From the NCBI GenBank assembly GCA_000525025.1, contig JCKJ01000001.1, positions 2,666,001 through 2,730,000 on the forward strand: a stretch of 64,000 nt of DNA, given 5' to 3'. The position numbers and the translations under genes are program-made. Numbering within the stretch: the stretch's first letter is position 1; the number at the start of each line of letters is the position of its first letter. Under the pieces are notes generated by a model that was given only the letters and a program-made list of their open reading frames with translations, searched no databases and was not told the DNA's origin. Shown here in pieces: positions 45,983 to 55,743 of this stretch. Source of the stretch: Methylophilaceae bacterium 11. Lineage in GTDB: Bacteria; Pseudomonadota; Gammaproteobacteria; Burkholderiales; Methylophilaceae.

Positions 45983-47232
45983 TGACCACTTTACGCTTAC
46001 GGCACCACTGGTTGATTATTTTCTTAACACTGATGATGATCACCGCGTGCGGTAAAAAAAACATCAAAGAACCAATACCATGCCGTTGTGAGCCGAGCAC
46101 ATCACAACCCAGCAAACCCATTCCCGAACCAGTAACACCGGAAACCAAACCAGAAGCGCCGGGCAGCAAAATTCCAGAATACGGCTTACTCAAACTTGCT
46201 AACTGGAGTGAGATAGACGCTTGGAAACAAGATAATTTGAGCGCGGGCTGGCCAGCTTGGCTGACCAGCTGCTCCACATTAAAAAACAAGCCTGAATGGC
46301 AACCTGCCTGCCAAGCCGCAGTGTCACTAATTGCTCCTGATAACACACAAATTATCGAGTACTTCACCCACTACTTTAATGTCTACAGTACTAGTACTAT
46401 TGCCGGGAGCAACACCGGACTAATTACTGGCTACTACGAGCCAGTGTTAAAGGGCAGCCGCACCAAGTCTGCACAATATGCCTTCCCACTCTATGCACAG
46501 CCTAAAGATCTGATTACGGTGGATTTAGGTACGCTGTTTCCAGAGCTCAAATACAAACGGGTACGCGGTAAACTAGATGGCAATCGCTTGGTACCTTACT
46601 TTACACGCGCAGAAATCGAATCGGACAAGCCGCCTTTGGCTGGCAGCGAGATTGTTTGGATTGATGATGCAATTGATGCATTTTTTCTGCAAATTCAAGG
46701 CTCTGGCCTAATCCAATTAGATACTGGCGAGCAATTACATTTAGGCTATGCCGATCAAAATGGACATGCTTATAACTCGATTGGCAAAGTGTTGATTCAA
46801 CGCGGCGAGCTCAACGCCAGCCAAGCGTCTATGCAGGGCATTAAAGACTGGGGGCGTAAAAACGTTAGCAAGCTGCGTGAGCTGCTGAATACCAATCCTA
46901 GTTATGTCTTTTTTAGAGAGTTGCCTGCTAATCTACCCGGCCCATTGGGTGCGCTGGGCGTTCCCCTTACTGCGGAGCGTAGCGTGGCGATTGACCCTAA
47001 ATATATTCCGCTAGGGGCACCTGTCTATTTATCTACGACCTACCCAAATACCACCAAGCCATTACAGCGATTAATGATTGCCCAAGACACCGGCGGTGCC
47101 ATTAAAGACGGGGTACGTGCAGACTTTTACTGGGGGAGTGGCAATTACGCCGGAAAAATGGCGGGGTCGATGAAGCAATCCGGCATGATTTGGGTATTGC
47201 TACCTAAAGAATTCAAATTGCCTGTGCCTTAA
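45982..47232 (+). CDS. mltA: Membrane-bound lytic murein transglycosylase A
   Basis: An outer-membrane lipoprotein (lipobox MITAC) of 416 residues that cleaves glycan strands with formation of 1,6-anhydroMurNAc. After a Pro-rich linker comes the MltA domain (GLITGYYEPVLKGSRTKS, YFTRAEIESDKP, VWIDDAIDAFFLQIQGSG) and the C-terminal 3D domain, with the catalytic aspartate in IAQDTGGAI and two more aspartates in KDGVRADFYWG. It is the last gene of the thiS-thiG-apaG-mltA unit. Confidence 0.95.
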   Translation: MTTLRLRHHWLIIFLTLMMITACGKKNIKEPIPCRCEPSTSQPSKPIPEPVTPETKPEAPGSKIPEYGLLKLANWSEIDAWKQDNLSAGWPAWLTSCSTLKNKPEWQPACQAAVSLIAPDNTQIIEYFTHYFNVYSTSTIAGSNTGLITGYYEPVLKGSRTKSAQYAFPLYAQPKDLITVDLGTLFPELKYKRVRGKLDGNRLVPYFTRAEIESDKPPLAGSEIVWIDDAIDAFFLQIQGSGLIQLDTGEQLHLGYADQNGHAYNSIGKVLIQRGELNASQASMQGIKDWGRKNVSKLRELLNTNPSYVFFRELPANLPGPLGALGVPLTAERSVAIDPKYIPLGAPVYLSTTYPNTTKPLQRLMIAQDTGGAIKDGVRADFYWGSGNYAGKMAGSMKQSGMIWVLLPKEFKLPVP

Positions 47233-47271
47233 ATATTAAGACCAAGTAAGAATTAAGACTAATAAGAACCA

Positions 47272-47302
47272 TAAAAACAAAAGGGTGCTATAAGCACCCT
47301 TT
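47272..47302 (-). terminator. Intrinsic terminator downstream of pqqA
   Basis: AAGGGTGCT at 47281-47289 pairs with AGCACCCTT at 47293-47301 around ATA. On the minus strand the hairpin is followed by TTTTGTTTTT, a good U-run for pqqA. On the plus strand the tail is weak, so it serves mltA poorly. Confidence 0.88.
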
Positions 47303-47321
47303 AGCATACGTTAAACAAAGA

Positions 47322-47393
47322 TTATTTGTTCATTACGTACATTGTAACTTCAAAACCGAAACGCATTTCAGTAGCTGCTGGTGTTGTCCACAT
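47322..47393 (-). CDS. pqqA: Coenzyme PQQ precursor peptide PqqA (orphan copy)
   Basis: A 23-codon gene too short for usual gene finders. The peptide starts MWTTPAATEMRFGFEVTMYV and has the glutamate E15 and tyrosine Y19 that PqqE cross-links to build pyrroloquinoline quinone; the spacing E-V-T-M-Y and the MW start match known PqqA peptides. The ribosome site AAAGGAG is strong, a TATAGT -10-like box lies about 75 bases upstream (47468-47473), and a terminator follows. No pqqBCDE genes are in the window, so the maturation enzymes must be encoded elsewhere. PQQ is needed by methanol dehydrogenase. Confidence 0.9.
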   Translation of the reverse strand: MWTTPAATEMRFGFEVTMYVMNK

Positions 47394-47535
47394 AATGATT
47401 CTCCTTTAGTTAGAATTCGTTTGGGTTACTTTGCATGACTGCCAGTACATCTCCATAACGTAGAGTTACTATACCTTGTGCTTTAAAATATCACCTGTCT
47501 AAACTGCTTAAAACTGTCTCATGGTTTTCATTAGA

Positions 47536-49815
47536 TTACCCTGATGCAGCATGCGATGTGCCCACCCCTTTTAGCTTTTTCATCAGACGTTTCCAACCTT
47601 TGCGCCCAATCGTCTTTTTCAAACGTACTTTGAAATCGTACAAATGAAATGCTAGGCGATGACGCCAAGTGAACTGACGCCCAATCATGCCAAAATAGAT
47701 TTGCATGACACGGTCACGACCTGCCCAATGCAGCTTGTGGCAAGCACGCGTCATGTCTGCCAGACGATATTTTTCCGGAAACGGCGTCAAAGGGAAACAA
47801 CGCAAACGCGCGGTATCGATTAATGAAAAACCAAGCTGCTTATCAGCCCCAACATTGACTAGAATATTACCGCCGGAGAAGTCTCTGAAGTAAACCAATC
47901 GGCCATGCATGTCATGGCAAAATTGCGCAAATTGAAAATATACTTCTTCTGCCTGCAAGCCATTAAAGTGGCTTTCTCCTTGTGCAAAAGCAACAAATAT
48001 TTGCCCGATGCTGGCCTCTGATTGCACATATTCGCACACATAAAAATTTTGCTTCAGACTGGTATCGCCCACTTTTTCAAAGTAAGCTACTGGCATGGCC
48101 GTGCCGATACCGCGACGCATAAGTTCCATGGCTCCGTTCCAGCTGCGCTTGGCTTTGCTGGGTTTGAAGCGATCTAAAAAAGCTTTGTGCGGATACATTT
48201 TGACTGGCTGCTTGATCGTCAGCTGTGCTGCTGGATTTCTAGGGTCGGGCACTGCCCAAATCGCATTACGGGCATGGCGCAAGGCACCTTCTTTTTGCGG
48301 TGCCTGTAACCGTGCCGGATGTAATTGCTGCGCCAATAATGCAGCTTCTTCAGCATTGCTGGCTAGTACCAAGCCTTGCCAATCATCTTCATCCAAGCGG
48401 AAATACTGCAAGCCCTGTTGGTGCGCGTGTATCGTCAGGTCTTTTGCCAAAGTGGGGGTGGCCTGCACAAGTGTTGTATTGTGCCAAATTAAATACATGG
48501 GCGATTCAGTCACAAACGCATGTGTGTTGGCCAACACTGTGCCATCTCGATGCACCATCACGGCTTGTGTCAAAAGGGCTTGTGTGTAGATTGCGTCCAA
48601 GAAAGCTACTTTGCCATTTTGTGTCCATATGGCATGAATGGTATGGCCATCTTTTTCAAAATGATGGTGCTCCAAGCCGTTACCAGTAGCCAGTGCACGC
48701 ACATACTGCGCACCTTGAATTTGGGCAGCACACGTTTTTACCGCAGCAAAGCTTGGCTGAAGCTGGTAATGTTGCAGTGCGCCATCAGCATGCTGGTAGT
48801 GCGTCACGCGCTCAAGCGCCGGGTAGTCATGCTCAGTCAACCCATCGCTAATCAGGCCTTCACGCTGGCAAATCAGCGCACCCCAATTGGCTTGTTTTAA
48901 TGCGCCAGAAGCTGCTAATAGCAGAAAGTAACGTGCAGCGTAATCGGCTTGTTTTTGCAGCGCATCGGGATAACGACGTTGCACACGAAATATTGCCCAA
49001 AATGCCACGGGTGAAATGAGCGCAGAAACACCGAAATCCTGATTGATTTTCTGTAGCAAACGCGCCTTTTTGATTAAGTTATAGTCAAACCAAGTCGTCC
49101 ACTGATACTTAAAAATACGGTGGTCATTGCTTTCTGGCTCTGGTACGCGCTCACAAAACAAGTTGTTGCTAAAAACGTCCGGAAGCTGCTGGCGCGCCTT
49201 TAAATGCTTGAGCAAGCTCACGTTATAGAACGGCTCAAAGTCTTGTATATTCGGCCCTGCAATAGTGATATTGCGCGCTTTAATCAGCGTGTAAGCAATA
49301 TCCCAGGTGGCAAGAAAACCATCAAATGTATAACCGCTCCAGCGTTTGCGGTTGATGGTGGAACCGATTTCAATATGGGCTAACTGATGACCAAAACGGT
49401 CTAGTAAATTGACAATAAACTGCCGCCAGATGACTTGCTCGGCAGCTAACAACATATGTTTGGCAGACTGAAAAGGTTGTACCAAATGCAAATTGACGCG
49501 AAAACCTGCTGCAATCAATGCCGATAAAAAGCGTGCATTAGGTGCTTCCACCTCATCATTACCTAAGTCTCCATAGGTAAAATCTAAGCGCACACGTTTA
49601 ACACCCAGCGCCTGCAACTGCGCAATGACATAGGCATCCACTGCCGGATCTTCCTGCGTGGCAACACACACGCCGATAAAGTCATCGACAATGGTATGGC
49701 CAGAGACAGGCAAATGCGCATGGCGTAACCACATGCCGCCCCGCAGAAAATAACTTAACCCGTCACGGACCACCTGCTTGGTGAGCATAGAAGGCTGATA
49801 CGACGCACCCGGCAT
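47536..49815 (-). CDS. Glycosidase-like TIM barrel fused to a lipopolysaccharide-kinase domain
   Basis: A 759-residue two-part protein with no signal peptide or membrane helix. Residues about 40-350 resemble a clan-A glycoside hydrolase (GH39-like): LQALGVKRVRLDFTYGDLG, then HIEIGSTINRKRW, where the usual Asn-Glu-Pro acid/base segment is replaced by S152-T-I, suggesting a catalytically altered or non-catalytic barrel. Residues about 520-745 are an InaA/WaaP-type kinase: K539 in QPVKMYPHK, RFKPSKAKRSWNGA, catalytic D645 in YFRDFSGGNILV and metal D667 in LIDTARL. The start shares a base with the stop of the LtaS-like gene, so both products are made together. A cytoplasmic glycan or lipid kinase role is inferred. 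Confidence 0.75.
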   Translation of the reverse strand: MPGASYQPSMLTKQVVRDGLSYFLRGGMWLRHAHLPVSGHTIVDDFIGVCVATQEDPAVDAYVIAQLQALGVKRVRLDFTYGDLGNDEVEAPNARFLSALIAAGFRVNLHLVQPFQSAKHMLLAAEQVIWRQFIVNLLDRFGHQLAHIEIGSTINRKRWSGYTFDGFLATWDIAYTLIKARNITIAGPNIQDFEPFYNVSLLKHLKARQQLPDVFSNNLFCERVPEPESNDHRIFKYQWTTWFDYNLIKKARLLQKINQDFGVSALISPVAFWAIFRVQRRYPDALQKQADYAARYFLLLAASGALKQANWGALICQREGLISDGLTEHDYPALERVTHYQHADGALQHYQLQPSFAAVKTCAAQIQGAQYVRALATGNGLEHHHFEKDGHTIHAIWTQNGKVAFLDAIYTQALLTQAVMVHRDGTVLANTHAFVTESPMYLIWHNTTLVQATPTLAKDLTIHAHQQGLQYFRLDEDDWQGLVLASNAEEAALLAQQLHPARLQAPQKEGALRHARNAIWAVPDPRNPAAQLTIKQPVKMYPHKAFLDRFKPSKAKRSWNGAMELMRRGIGTAMPVAYFEKVGDTSLKQNFYVCEYVQSEASIGQIFVAFAQGESHFNGLQAEEVYFQFAQFCHDMHGRLVYFRDFSGGNILVNVGADKQLGFSLIDTARLRCFPLTPFPEKYRLADMTRACHKLHWAGRDRVMQIYFGMIGRQFTWRHRLAFHLYDFKVRLKKTIGRKGWKRLMKKLKGVGTSHAASG

Positions 49816-51806
49816 TACGGCAACCGGTAGCGCTGTTCTGTATACAGCAAAGATGGCAACAGTGAGTTGGCCAATGCGCGCTGCTCAATTTGCACAGCAT
49901 TTGCAGGAGAGGGTACCTCATTCAAATGCTTATGCTGTGTATCGTACTTACCATGTGCGGGTGCCTTGCCTTCACGCAATACCACCACCTGATTGGCTAC
50001 CTCTTTATCCGCTTTTTGTTGGGTTTGCTCCATCCAACCAAAGTTATAGTTGTACTGCATCATGGCGCGACCCAGATAATCTGCCGGCAGATTGGACATA
50101 TCGTGCCCAGTCATTGGGTGTTGTGCTTGCACGCCCATTAAAGACAATACGGTCACAGGCAAATCGATTTGGCTAGCAATGGCCGCGATCGTTTTAGGCT
50201 GAATGTCCGCACCCAAAATCAGACCAGGGATGTGGAAATGCTCAATGGGCACCAGTGTCTCACCACGCACACGAATATCGTGATCGGCCACAATGAGAAA
50301 CACTGTGTCTTGCCAATAAGGGCTGGCTTTGGCCTTTTTGAAAAACTCACCAATAGCATAATCGGCATATTTCACTGCATTATTATCGGTGGCTTTGGGC
50401 TGCTCATACAGCTCGATACGCCCATCCGGAAATTCAAATGGCGCATGATTAGACGAACTAAATGCAAGCGTGAAAAATGGTTTGCCACTGGCATGATGCG
50501 CCAATAACTGTTCATGCGTTTTATTCAGCAAATCCTCATCCGAGGCGCCCCAGCTCCCTACAAACACTGGGTTTTTATAGTCTTTTTGATCGACAATATG
50601 TTGAAAGCCGTTGCCCATAAAAAAGCCGCGCATATTATCAAAATGAGACTCCCCACCATAGATAAACTCTGTGGAGTAACCTTGTTTTTCTAACAAAGCT
50701 GCCAAGCTAAAAAAGTTTTTCTGGCTAAGTGATAGCTTCACTGTACTGTCTGCCGGTGTAGGCTGAAAGCCTGTCACCACCGCTTCAATGCCACGTACCG
50801 AACGCGTACCGGTCGCATACAGCTGCTCAAACCAAATCCCCTCTGCTTTTAGTTTTTCAAGATTAGGCGTGACCGGTTTACCGCCTAAGGACTCAACAAA
50901 GCCTGCGCCTAAGCTCTCTTGCAGAATAATGACTAAATTCAGCGGCTTATCGCGTTTAACCGATGGCACTAAAGTAGTTAATGTCGGGATATCAGTATCT
51001 TTAGCTTGCGTCAGTTTAAATATGTCCGCTTTATCCATCTTGCCGTAGATCTCACTGGATTTGGCCTCATGCTGCAAACTATAAACAGCATAGATGACCG
51101 AATAGCCGGAATTTAAAATCAAGCTGTTGACCATGCTGTCTTGGGTAATTGCAAACAGCGCCGGGTTAGCAGGGCGGTGGCCAAGTGTGGAGCGGATACC
51201 AAACAGTGTGAGTACTAACACCAAAGGCCAGATAATCCACAAACGTTTGTTTGTCCAAGTCGATGTTGCAGACTGCCATGGTTGCAGCCAGTAACGCATG
51301 CCCACAATGGCCAGCACCGTAAAGCCAATACCAGCAAAGATATGCACTTTGAAACCACGCCACAGCATGCCCATGACCTCATGTGGGTATTTCAAATACT
51401 CAACAAACAGGCGATTCGGGCGTACATCGTATTCCATGATAAAGCCAGGCGAAGCCGCTTCTAAAAACACCAACAGCACCACCGCAATCAACACCCAGCC
51501 GTAGGTAACCCACTTCCATGTGTTAAAAAACTGGCGCGTGGCCAATAATGGTGCCAATAGTACTGGCACAAGCGCAATCAGCGCCAACTGAATGATATCG
51601 ACACGCACACCTTGGTATAGCACGGCCAATAATTGCCCTGTGGATTCCACACGACCAAATTTCCATAGCACCAGACCCAGCCGTGACAGTGACAACACGA
51701 CCAAGCCCAGCAACAGCATGGAAAATAACGGGGCAAAAGGGCCTGCTTTATTGGCAACCTGCCAAACTGCACGGCGAAATGGATCGAGCAAGGATTTGAT
51801 TTGCAT
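49815..51806 (-). CDS. LTA synthase-family membrane phosphotransferase/sulfatase
   Basis: A 663-residue inner-membrane protein with five N-terminal helices (to about residue 200) and a periplasmic sulfatase/alkaline-phosphatase-fold domain. Metal and catalytic residues include the glutamate in LNLVIILQESLG, the nucleophile T334 in ATGTRSVRG, histidine in SSSNHAPFEFP and the DH pair in IVADHDIRV. Family members transfer phosphoglycerol or phosphoethanolamine to glycolipids or glucans (LtaS, OpgB, EptA-like). The target here is not known. It is the first gene of the pair with the glycosidase/kinase fusion. Confidence 0.88.
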   Translation of the reverse strand: MQIKSLLDPFRRAVWQVANKAGPFAPLFSMLLLGLVVLSLSRLGLVLWKFGRVESTGQLLAVLYQGVRVDIIQLALIALVPVLLAPLLATRQFFNTWKWVTYGWVLIAVVLLVFLEAASPGFIMEYDVRPNRLFVEYLKYPHEVMGMLWRGFKVHIFAGIGFTVLAIVGMRYWLQPWQSATSTWTNKRLWIIWPLVLVLTLFGIRSTLGHRPANPALFAITQDSMVNSLILNSGYSVIYAVYSLQHEAKSSEIYGKMDKADIFKLTQAKDTDIPTLTTLVPSVKRDKPLNLVIILQESLGAGFVESLGGKPVTPNLEKLKAEGIWFEQLYATGTRSVRGIEAVVTGFQPTPADSTVKLSLSQKNFFSLAALLEKQGYSTEFIYGGESHFDNMRGFFMGNGFQHIVDQKDYKNPVFVGSWGASDEDLLNKTHEQLLAHHASGKPFFTLAFSSSNHAPFEFPDGRIELYEQPKATDNNAVKYADYAIGEFFKKAKASPYWQDTVFLIVADHDIRVRGETLVPIEHFHIPGLILGADIQPKTIAAIASQIDLPVTVLSLMGVQAQHPMTGHDMSNLPADYLGRAMMQYNYNFGWMEQTQQKADKEVANQVVVLREGKAPAHGKYDTQHKHLNEVPSPANAVQIEQRALANSLLPSLLYTEQRYRLP

Positions 51807-51898
51807 AAACGCAGATTAAAACATCAAGATGAAAGGGCTCATTATAACGATAAAGCCTGCATTGATAGTAGCGCGCTGCAAATTCCGCTATTCAGCAT

Positions 51899-53221
51899 TC
51901 AAGCATCTTTAGGGCGGAACCATGCCTTAAATGTTGTGTAGTAATTGGGCTGACGCATACACAAATAGCCCATGACCAACACATTGAGAAGCGCTGTGAT
52001 TAGAAACAACTGCGGGATACTGTAACCTAGCTTAAACAAAGCGATAGAAAATAGGGCAGAGACCACCATAAACAAAGCGTTCATAATATTATTGGCGGCT
52101 ATCACACGTGAGCGATACGCGGGCTCCGACAAGGTTTGTATCAACACATACAAAGGCACAATGTAAAAACCACCGAATACGCCTATCAATGCAATGTCTA
52201 TCAATAAACGCCAATGGTTAGCGTGACTTAGAAACTGATGATAATCATAAGGCTGCATACCACTTACCGTTGCAAGATGCGTGGCCACCCAATAAATATC
52301 CAAAGTAAAGCAACTTAAGCCTATGCCGCCAATCATCACCAAACCCAGCATGGCTTTGTTGCGTGAAAGTTTCTCGCAAAGCAAAGAGCCGATACCCACG
52401 CCAACAGAAAATACCGTCAACATCAAAATAAACACGCTTTCATCCCCATGCAGCACCAGCTTGGCCATATTGGGGAATTGCGCCAGCAATGTCGCGCCAA
52501 AAAACCAAAACCAAGAGATCGCCACAATGGCTAACCACAGTGGTTGCTGCGCCCAAATCAACTTTACATTGCGGCAAGTTTCTATGATCGGATTCCACTG
52601 TATTCGCAACGCGGTGGAAAGCGCTGGTGTCACCGGTATTTGTCGGCTCGATACATAACCAATCATAGCAATACCAATCACAGCAACGCTAGTCAGCAAA
52701 GCATAATCAGGCTGAATTGCCAGCCATGCCCCCAACACTTGACCCAGCAAAATAGCCACAAAGCTGCCCATTTCTACCATGCCGTTACCGCCTACCAGCT
52801 CTTGGGCATTTAACTGCTGAGGCAGGTACGCGTACTTTACCGGACCAAATAGAGTGGAGTGGACACCCATCAAGAATAATGCTGTCGCCAATAGCCAAAA
52901 CTGATGCAGATAAAAGCCAGCGGCAGCAAATACCATAATCCAGATTTCCAGTACTTTGACTAAGCGAATAATGCGAGACTTCTCATATTTATCTGCAATT
53001 TGCCCAGCAGTTGCAGAAAACAAGAAAAAAGGCAGGATAAACAAACCCGGGAGCAGGGTCGCCATGGTCGCGCCATCTAAATTACCCAGTGTACTGGCGT
53101 GAAAGGCAACTAAAGTAATGAGTACTGTTTTAAATAAATTGTCGTTAAAGGCCCCTAAAAACTGCGTTAAAAAGAAAGGCAAAAATCGTTTTTGTTTTAA
53201 GAGCTGGAATTGGTTACTCAC
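51899..53221 (-). CDS. lplT: Lysophospholipid transporter LplT-like MFS protein
   Basis: A 440-residue MFS protein starting with GTG at 53221. The N-terminus FFLTQFLGAFNDNLFKTVLITLVAF and the loop GQIADKYEKSRIIRLVKVLEI are typical of the LplT group, which moves lysophospholipids across the inner membrane for re-acylation by Aas. The aas gene lies directly upstream on the same strand, 59 AT-rich bases away, exactly the expected partner. Twelve helices are predicted by eye. Confidence 0.88.
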   Translation of the reverse strand: MSNQFQLLKQKRFLPFFLTQFLGAFNDNLFKTVLITLVAFHASTLGNLDGATMATLLPGLFILPFFLFSATAGQIADKYEKSRIIRLVKVLEIWIMVFAAAGFYLHQFWLLATALFLMGVHSTLFGPVKYAYLPQQLNAQELVGGNGMVEMGSFVAILLGQVLGAWLAIQPDYALLTSVAVIGIAMIGYVSSRQIPVTPALSTALRIQWNPIIETCRNVKLIWAQQPLWLAIVAISWFWFFGATLLAQFPNMAKLVLHGDESVFILMLTVFSVGVGIGSLLCEKLSRNKAMLGLVMIGGIGLSCFTLDIYWVATHLATVSGMQPYDYHQFLSHANHWRLLIDIALIGVFGGFYIVPLYVLIQTLSEPAYRSRVIAANNIMNALFMVVSALFSIALFKLGYSIPQLFLITALLNVLVMGYLCMRQPNYYTTFKAWFRPKDA

Positions 53222-53280
53222 TGATTGGCCTTTAAATATTTTTTATATTAATAATACCGCGTGTAGTATTTTTTGTTTAT

Positions 53281-55413
53281 TTAAGCTGCTTCCGCCATCT
53301 GCTTCAGCACTACATAATCAGTTTTACCTGTTCCCAATAACGGGATCTCATCTAGCCGAATGATTTTGCGCGCAATGGCTAACTCTGGCGTTCCCAAATT
53401 TTTGGCGACTATTTGTAAATCTTCTCGCTTCAGGGCGGGGTCGGTCGTGAACAGCACGATATTTTCACCACGCTGTAAATCTACTTGCGTGGTCGCGGCA
53501 TGTTGATGCTCGGGCGCTGCGGTATGTGCAATTTTCTCCACCACCTCAAGCGATACCATTTCCCCCGCCACTTTGGCAAAGCGTTTGACGCGCCCCTTGA
53601 TAAAGATAAATCCTTCATTGTCTACAGTGACCACATCACCGGTGTTGTACCAGCCTTGTTCTGGCACTTCCAGCTGTGCCGGCGCATCATACTTATAATA
53701 GCCCAGCATCACATTCTCGCCTTTTACATGGAACACGCCACCCTGTTCAATCCCAGGCACAGGCTCCAGCTTATAGTCAATTCCCGGCATCAATTGGCCT
53801 ACGCTGCCATGCCGATTGGCCATAGGCGTATTGGCTGAGAGTACCGGCGCGCACTCTGTAGTGCCATAGCCTTCTAAAATGCGTATGCCAAATTTTTCAT
53901 GATAGGTTTTACGCACTTCTTCATTCAGTTTTTCAGCGCCGGCCACCACAAATCGTAATTTATAAAAATCGTAAGGGTGTGCAAATTTGGCGTAGTTTCC
54001 TAAGAAGGTACTGGTCGCAAACAATACGGTACAGCCTTTATCATAAATGACTTCCGGTATGACTTTGTATTGCAGTGGTGATGGAAAAATCATGATTTTG
54101 ATGCCAGCTAATATAGGCAAGAGCGAGCCAGTAAAGCCAAACGCATGGAACATAGGCAGTACCATCATAAATTTATCGGTTGGATTAAAATCCAGCACAG
54201 CCATGATTTGCGCAATATTGGCCAAGATGCTTTTATGGGAATGCACAACGCCTTTAGGCTTGCCTTCCGAGCCTGACGTAAACAGGATGACCGCAATATC
54301 TTCTGGGCGCGTTTCATCCATAGCTGCTCTGGGATAATGCAGCGCATAGCCCATTAACCATGCGCGATCCCTCACGCCAAACTGACTTCTCAAATCTTCC
54401 AAATACACTATATTTAAGCCTTGGAACTGTGCTACTACTTGCTCCAGCGCAGCGGCTTCAATAAACTTTCTGGAGGTGATAATGGTTTTGATATTGGCTG
54501 CGGTACACGCATTCTGCATGCCCGCAGTGCCCGAGGTGTAATTGAGCATGGCTGGAATTCGGTTAAACGCGCTCATACCCAGTATCAGCGCCAGCGTGTT
54601 GGTCACATTGGGCATTAAGACGCCGACCACCTCTTTAGGTGTGCTGACTTTACAAGCAATGCGCCCTAAGGCCAGACTCTTTTTCAGCAACTCCTGATAA
54701 GTCTCTTCGACCTCATTCATGTCCTCTACAATTTTTGTGCTTCTACCAAACTTATCCACGGTATCTAAAAAAGCTTCAAAAAATGTGCGGCTTTTTTGCG
54801 CTTGAAACAGCATTTTTTGCATCACGCCACGCATGCCTTCGCCAGCAATGCGTCTGCGTTGCTTGGCAGATAGTGGCGCATGATTGCTTGGGTTTTCAAT
54901 CACGATTTCCGTACTAGGCAATACTGTAAGTGTGACACGTGGAAATAGCTTTCTCGGATGCGCATCTGACAAGCGCCCAAAGTAGGATTGCGCCGCGCCT
55001 TCTACCCGCACTGGCAATATGCGTGCGCCAGTTTTGGCTGCAACAAAGCCAGGGCCATCATAGACTTTCATTAAGCTGCCGGTCAGCGTAATTCGGCCTT
55101 CGGGGAAAATCACTACATTCTCACCTAAATCCAAACGACGGATGACCTGCTTCATGGCCAATGGGCTCACCGGATCAACCGCCAAATGGGGTGTTAATCT
55201 TAAAAACTGACGAAATATTCTGTTTTTTAATACGCCTGTGTGCACCACAAAAGTGGCGCGTTTGGGCAAAAATAGCCCTAACAATAGGCCATCCAGAAAG
55301 GATTCATGATTAGCCACAATCAACAAACGATCTTGTTGCGGCACATGTTCTAAGCCATTGACCTTGACGCGAAAGATAATTTTACAAATGCTACGTAGTA
55401 TTGCTGCCAGCAT
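53281..55413 (-). CDS. aas: Acyl-ACP synthetase / 2-acylglycerophosphoethanolamine acyltransferase
   Basis: A 710-residue bifunctional enzyme that re-acylates lysophosphatidylethanolamine. The N-terminal PlsC acyltransferase has H36-ESFL-D41 (HX4D) and FPEGRITLTG. The C-terminal AMP-binding domain has VILFTSGSEGKPKGVVHSHKS, EGYGTTECAPVLS and YNTGDVVTVDNEGFIFIKGRVKR. Size and domain order match E. coli Aas. With lplT downstream it forms a lysophospholipid repair unit, and a winged-helix regulator gene lies 24 bases upstream. Confidence 0.93.
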   Translation of the reverse strand: MLAAILRSICKIIFRVKVNGLEHVPQQDRLLIVANHESFLDGLLLGLFLPKRATFVVHTGVLKNRIFRQFLRLTPHLAVDPVSPLAMKQVIRRLDLGENVVIFPEGRITLTGSLMKVYDGPGFVAAKTGARILPVRVEGAAQSYFGRLSDAHPRKLFPRVTLTVLPSTEIVIENPSNHAPLSAKQRRRIAGEGMRGVMQKMLFQAQKSRTFFEAFLDTVDKFGRSTKIVEDMNEVEETYQELLKKSLALGRIACKVSTPKEVVGVLMPNVTNTLALILGMSAFNRIPAMLNYTSGTAGMQNACTAANIKTIITSRKFIEAAALEQVVAQFQGLNIVYLEDLRSQFGVRDRAWLMGYALHYPRAAMDETRPEDIAVILFTSGSEGKPKGVVHSHKSILANIAQIMAVLDFNPTDKFMMVLPMFHAFGFTGSLLPILAGIKIMIFPSPLQYKVIPEVIYDKGCTVLFATSTFLGNYAKFAHPYDFYKLRFVVAGAEKLNEEVRKTYHEKFGIRILEGYGTTECAPVLSANTPMANRHGSVGQLMPGIDYKLEPVPGIEQGGVFHVKGENVMLGYYKYDAPAQLEVPEQGWYNTGDVVTVDNEGFIFIKGRVKRFAKVAGEMVSLEVVEKIAHTAAPEHQHAATTQVDLQRGENIVLFTTDPALKREDLQIVAKNLGTPELAIARKIIRLDEIPLLGTGKTDYVVLKQMAEAA

Positions 55414-55437
55414 CTCAACCCCCGTTAAATCTATTCT

Positions 55438-55743
55438 TTATAGTTCTTGTTGGATGTAATTTAATACATTTTCTATGGCTAACGTGATTTGGCTTTTGTT
55501 CACCCAAAAGAATACTTCTTTGCCTATTTTTTCACTGTTAAGCGCACCACTATGCTGTAACGTTTTTAAATGGTGCGTTACCGCGGTTCTGCTTAGCTTG
55601 GAATGCTCTGCTATTTGCAAAATATTTAACCGCTCATCTTTATCGAATGCTAACAGAATTCGCTGCCGCTGCTCATCGCCTAACGCAACAAACAAGGCTG
55701 AGATAGCTTGCCATTCATTTGGTATGGATTGAATTGTTTTCAT
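55438..55743 (-). CDS. ArsR-family winged-helix regulator
   Basis: A 101-residue DNA-binding protein. The winged helix is visible in LNILQIAEHSKLSRTAVTHHLKTLQHSGAL and the wing NSEKIGKEVFFWV. The cysteine metal box of ArsR/SmtB is absent, so it is probably not a metal sensor. It is the first gene of the regulator-aas-lplT unit and its start codon lies inside a 30-bp palindrome. This suggests autorepression, with a membrane-lipid-related signal inferred from the neighbours. The ATG at 55743 is chosen over a GTG at 55746. Confidence 0.88.
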   Translation of the reverse strand: MKTIQSIPNEWQAISALFVALGDEQRQRILLAFDKDERLNILQIAEHSKLSRTAVTHHLKTLQHSGALNSEKIGKEVFFWVNKSQITLAIENVLNYIQQEL

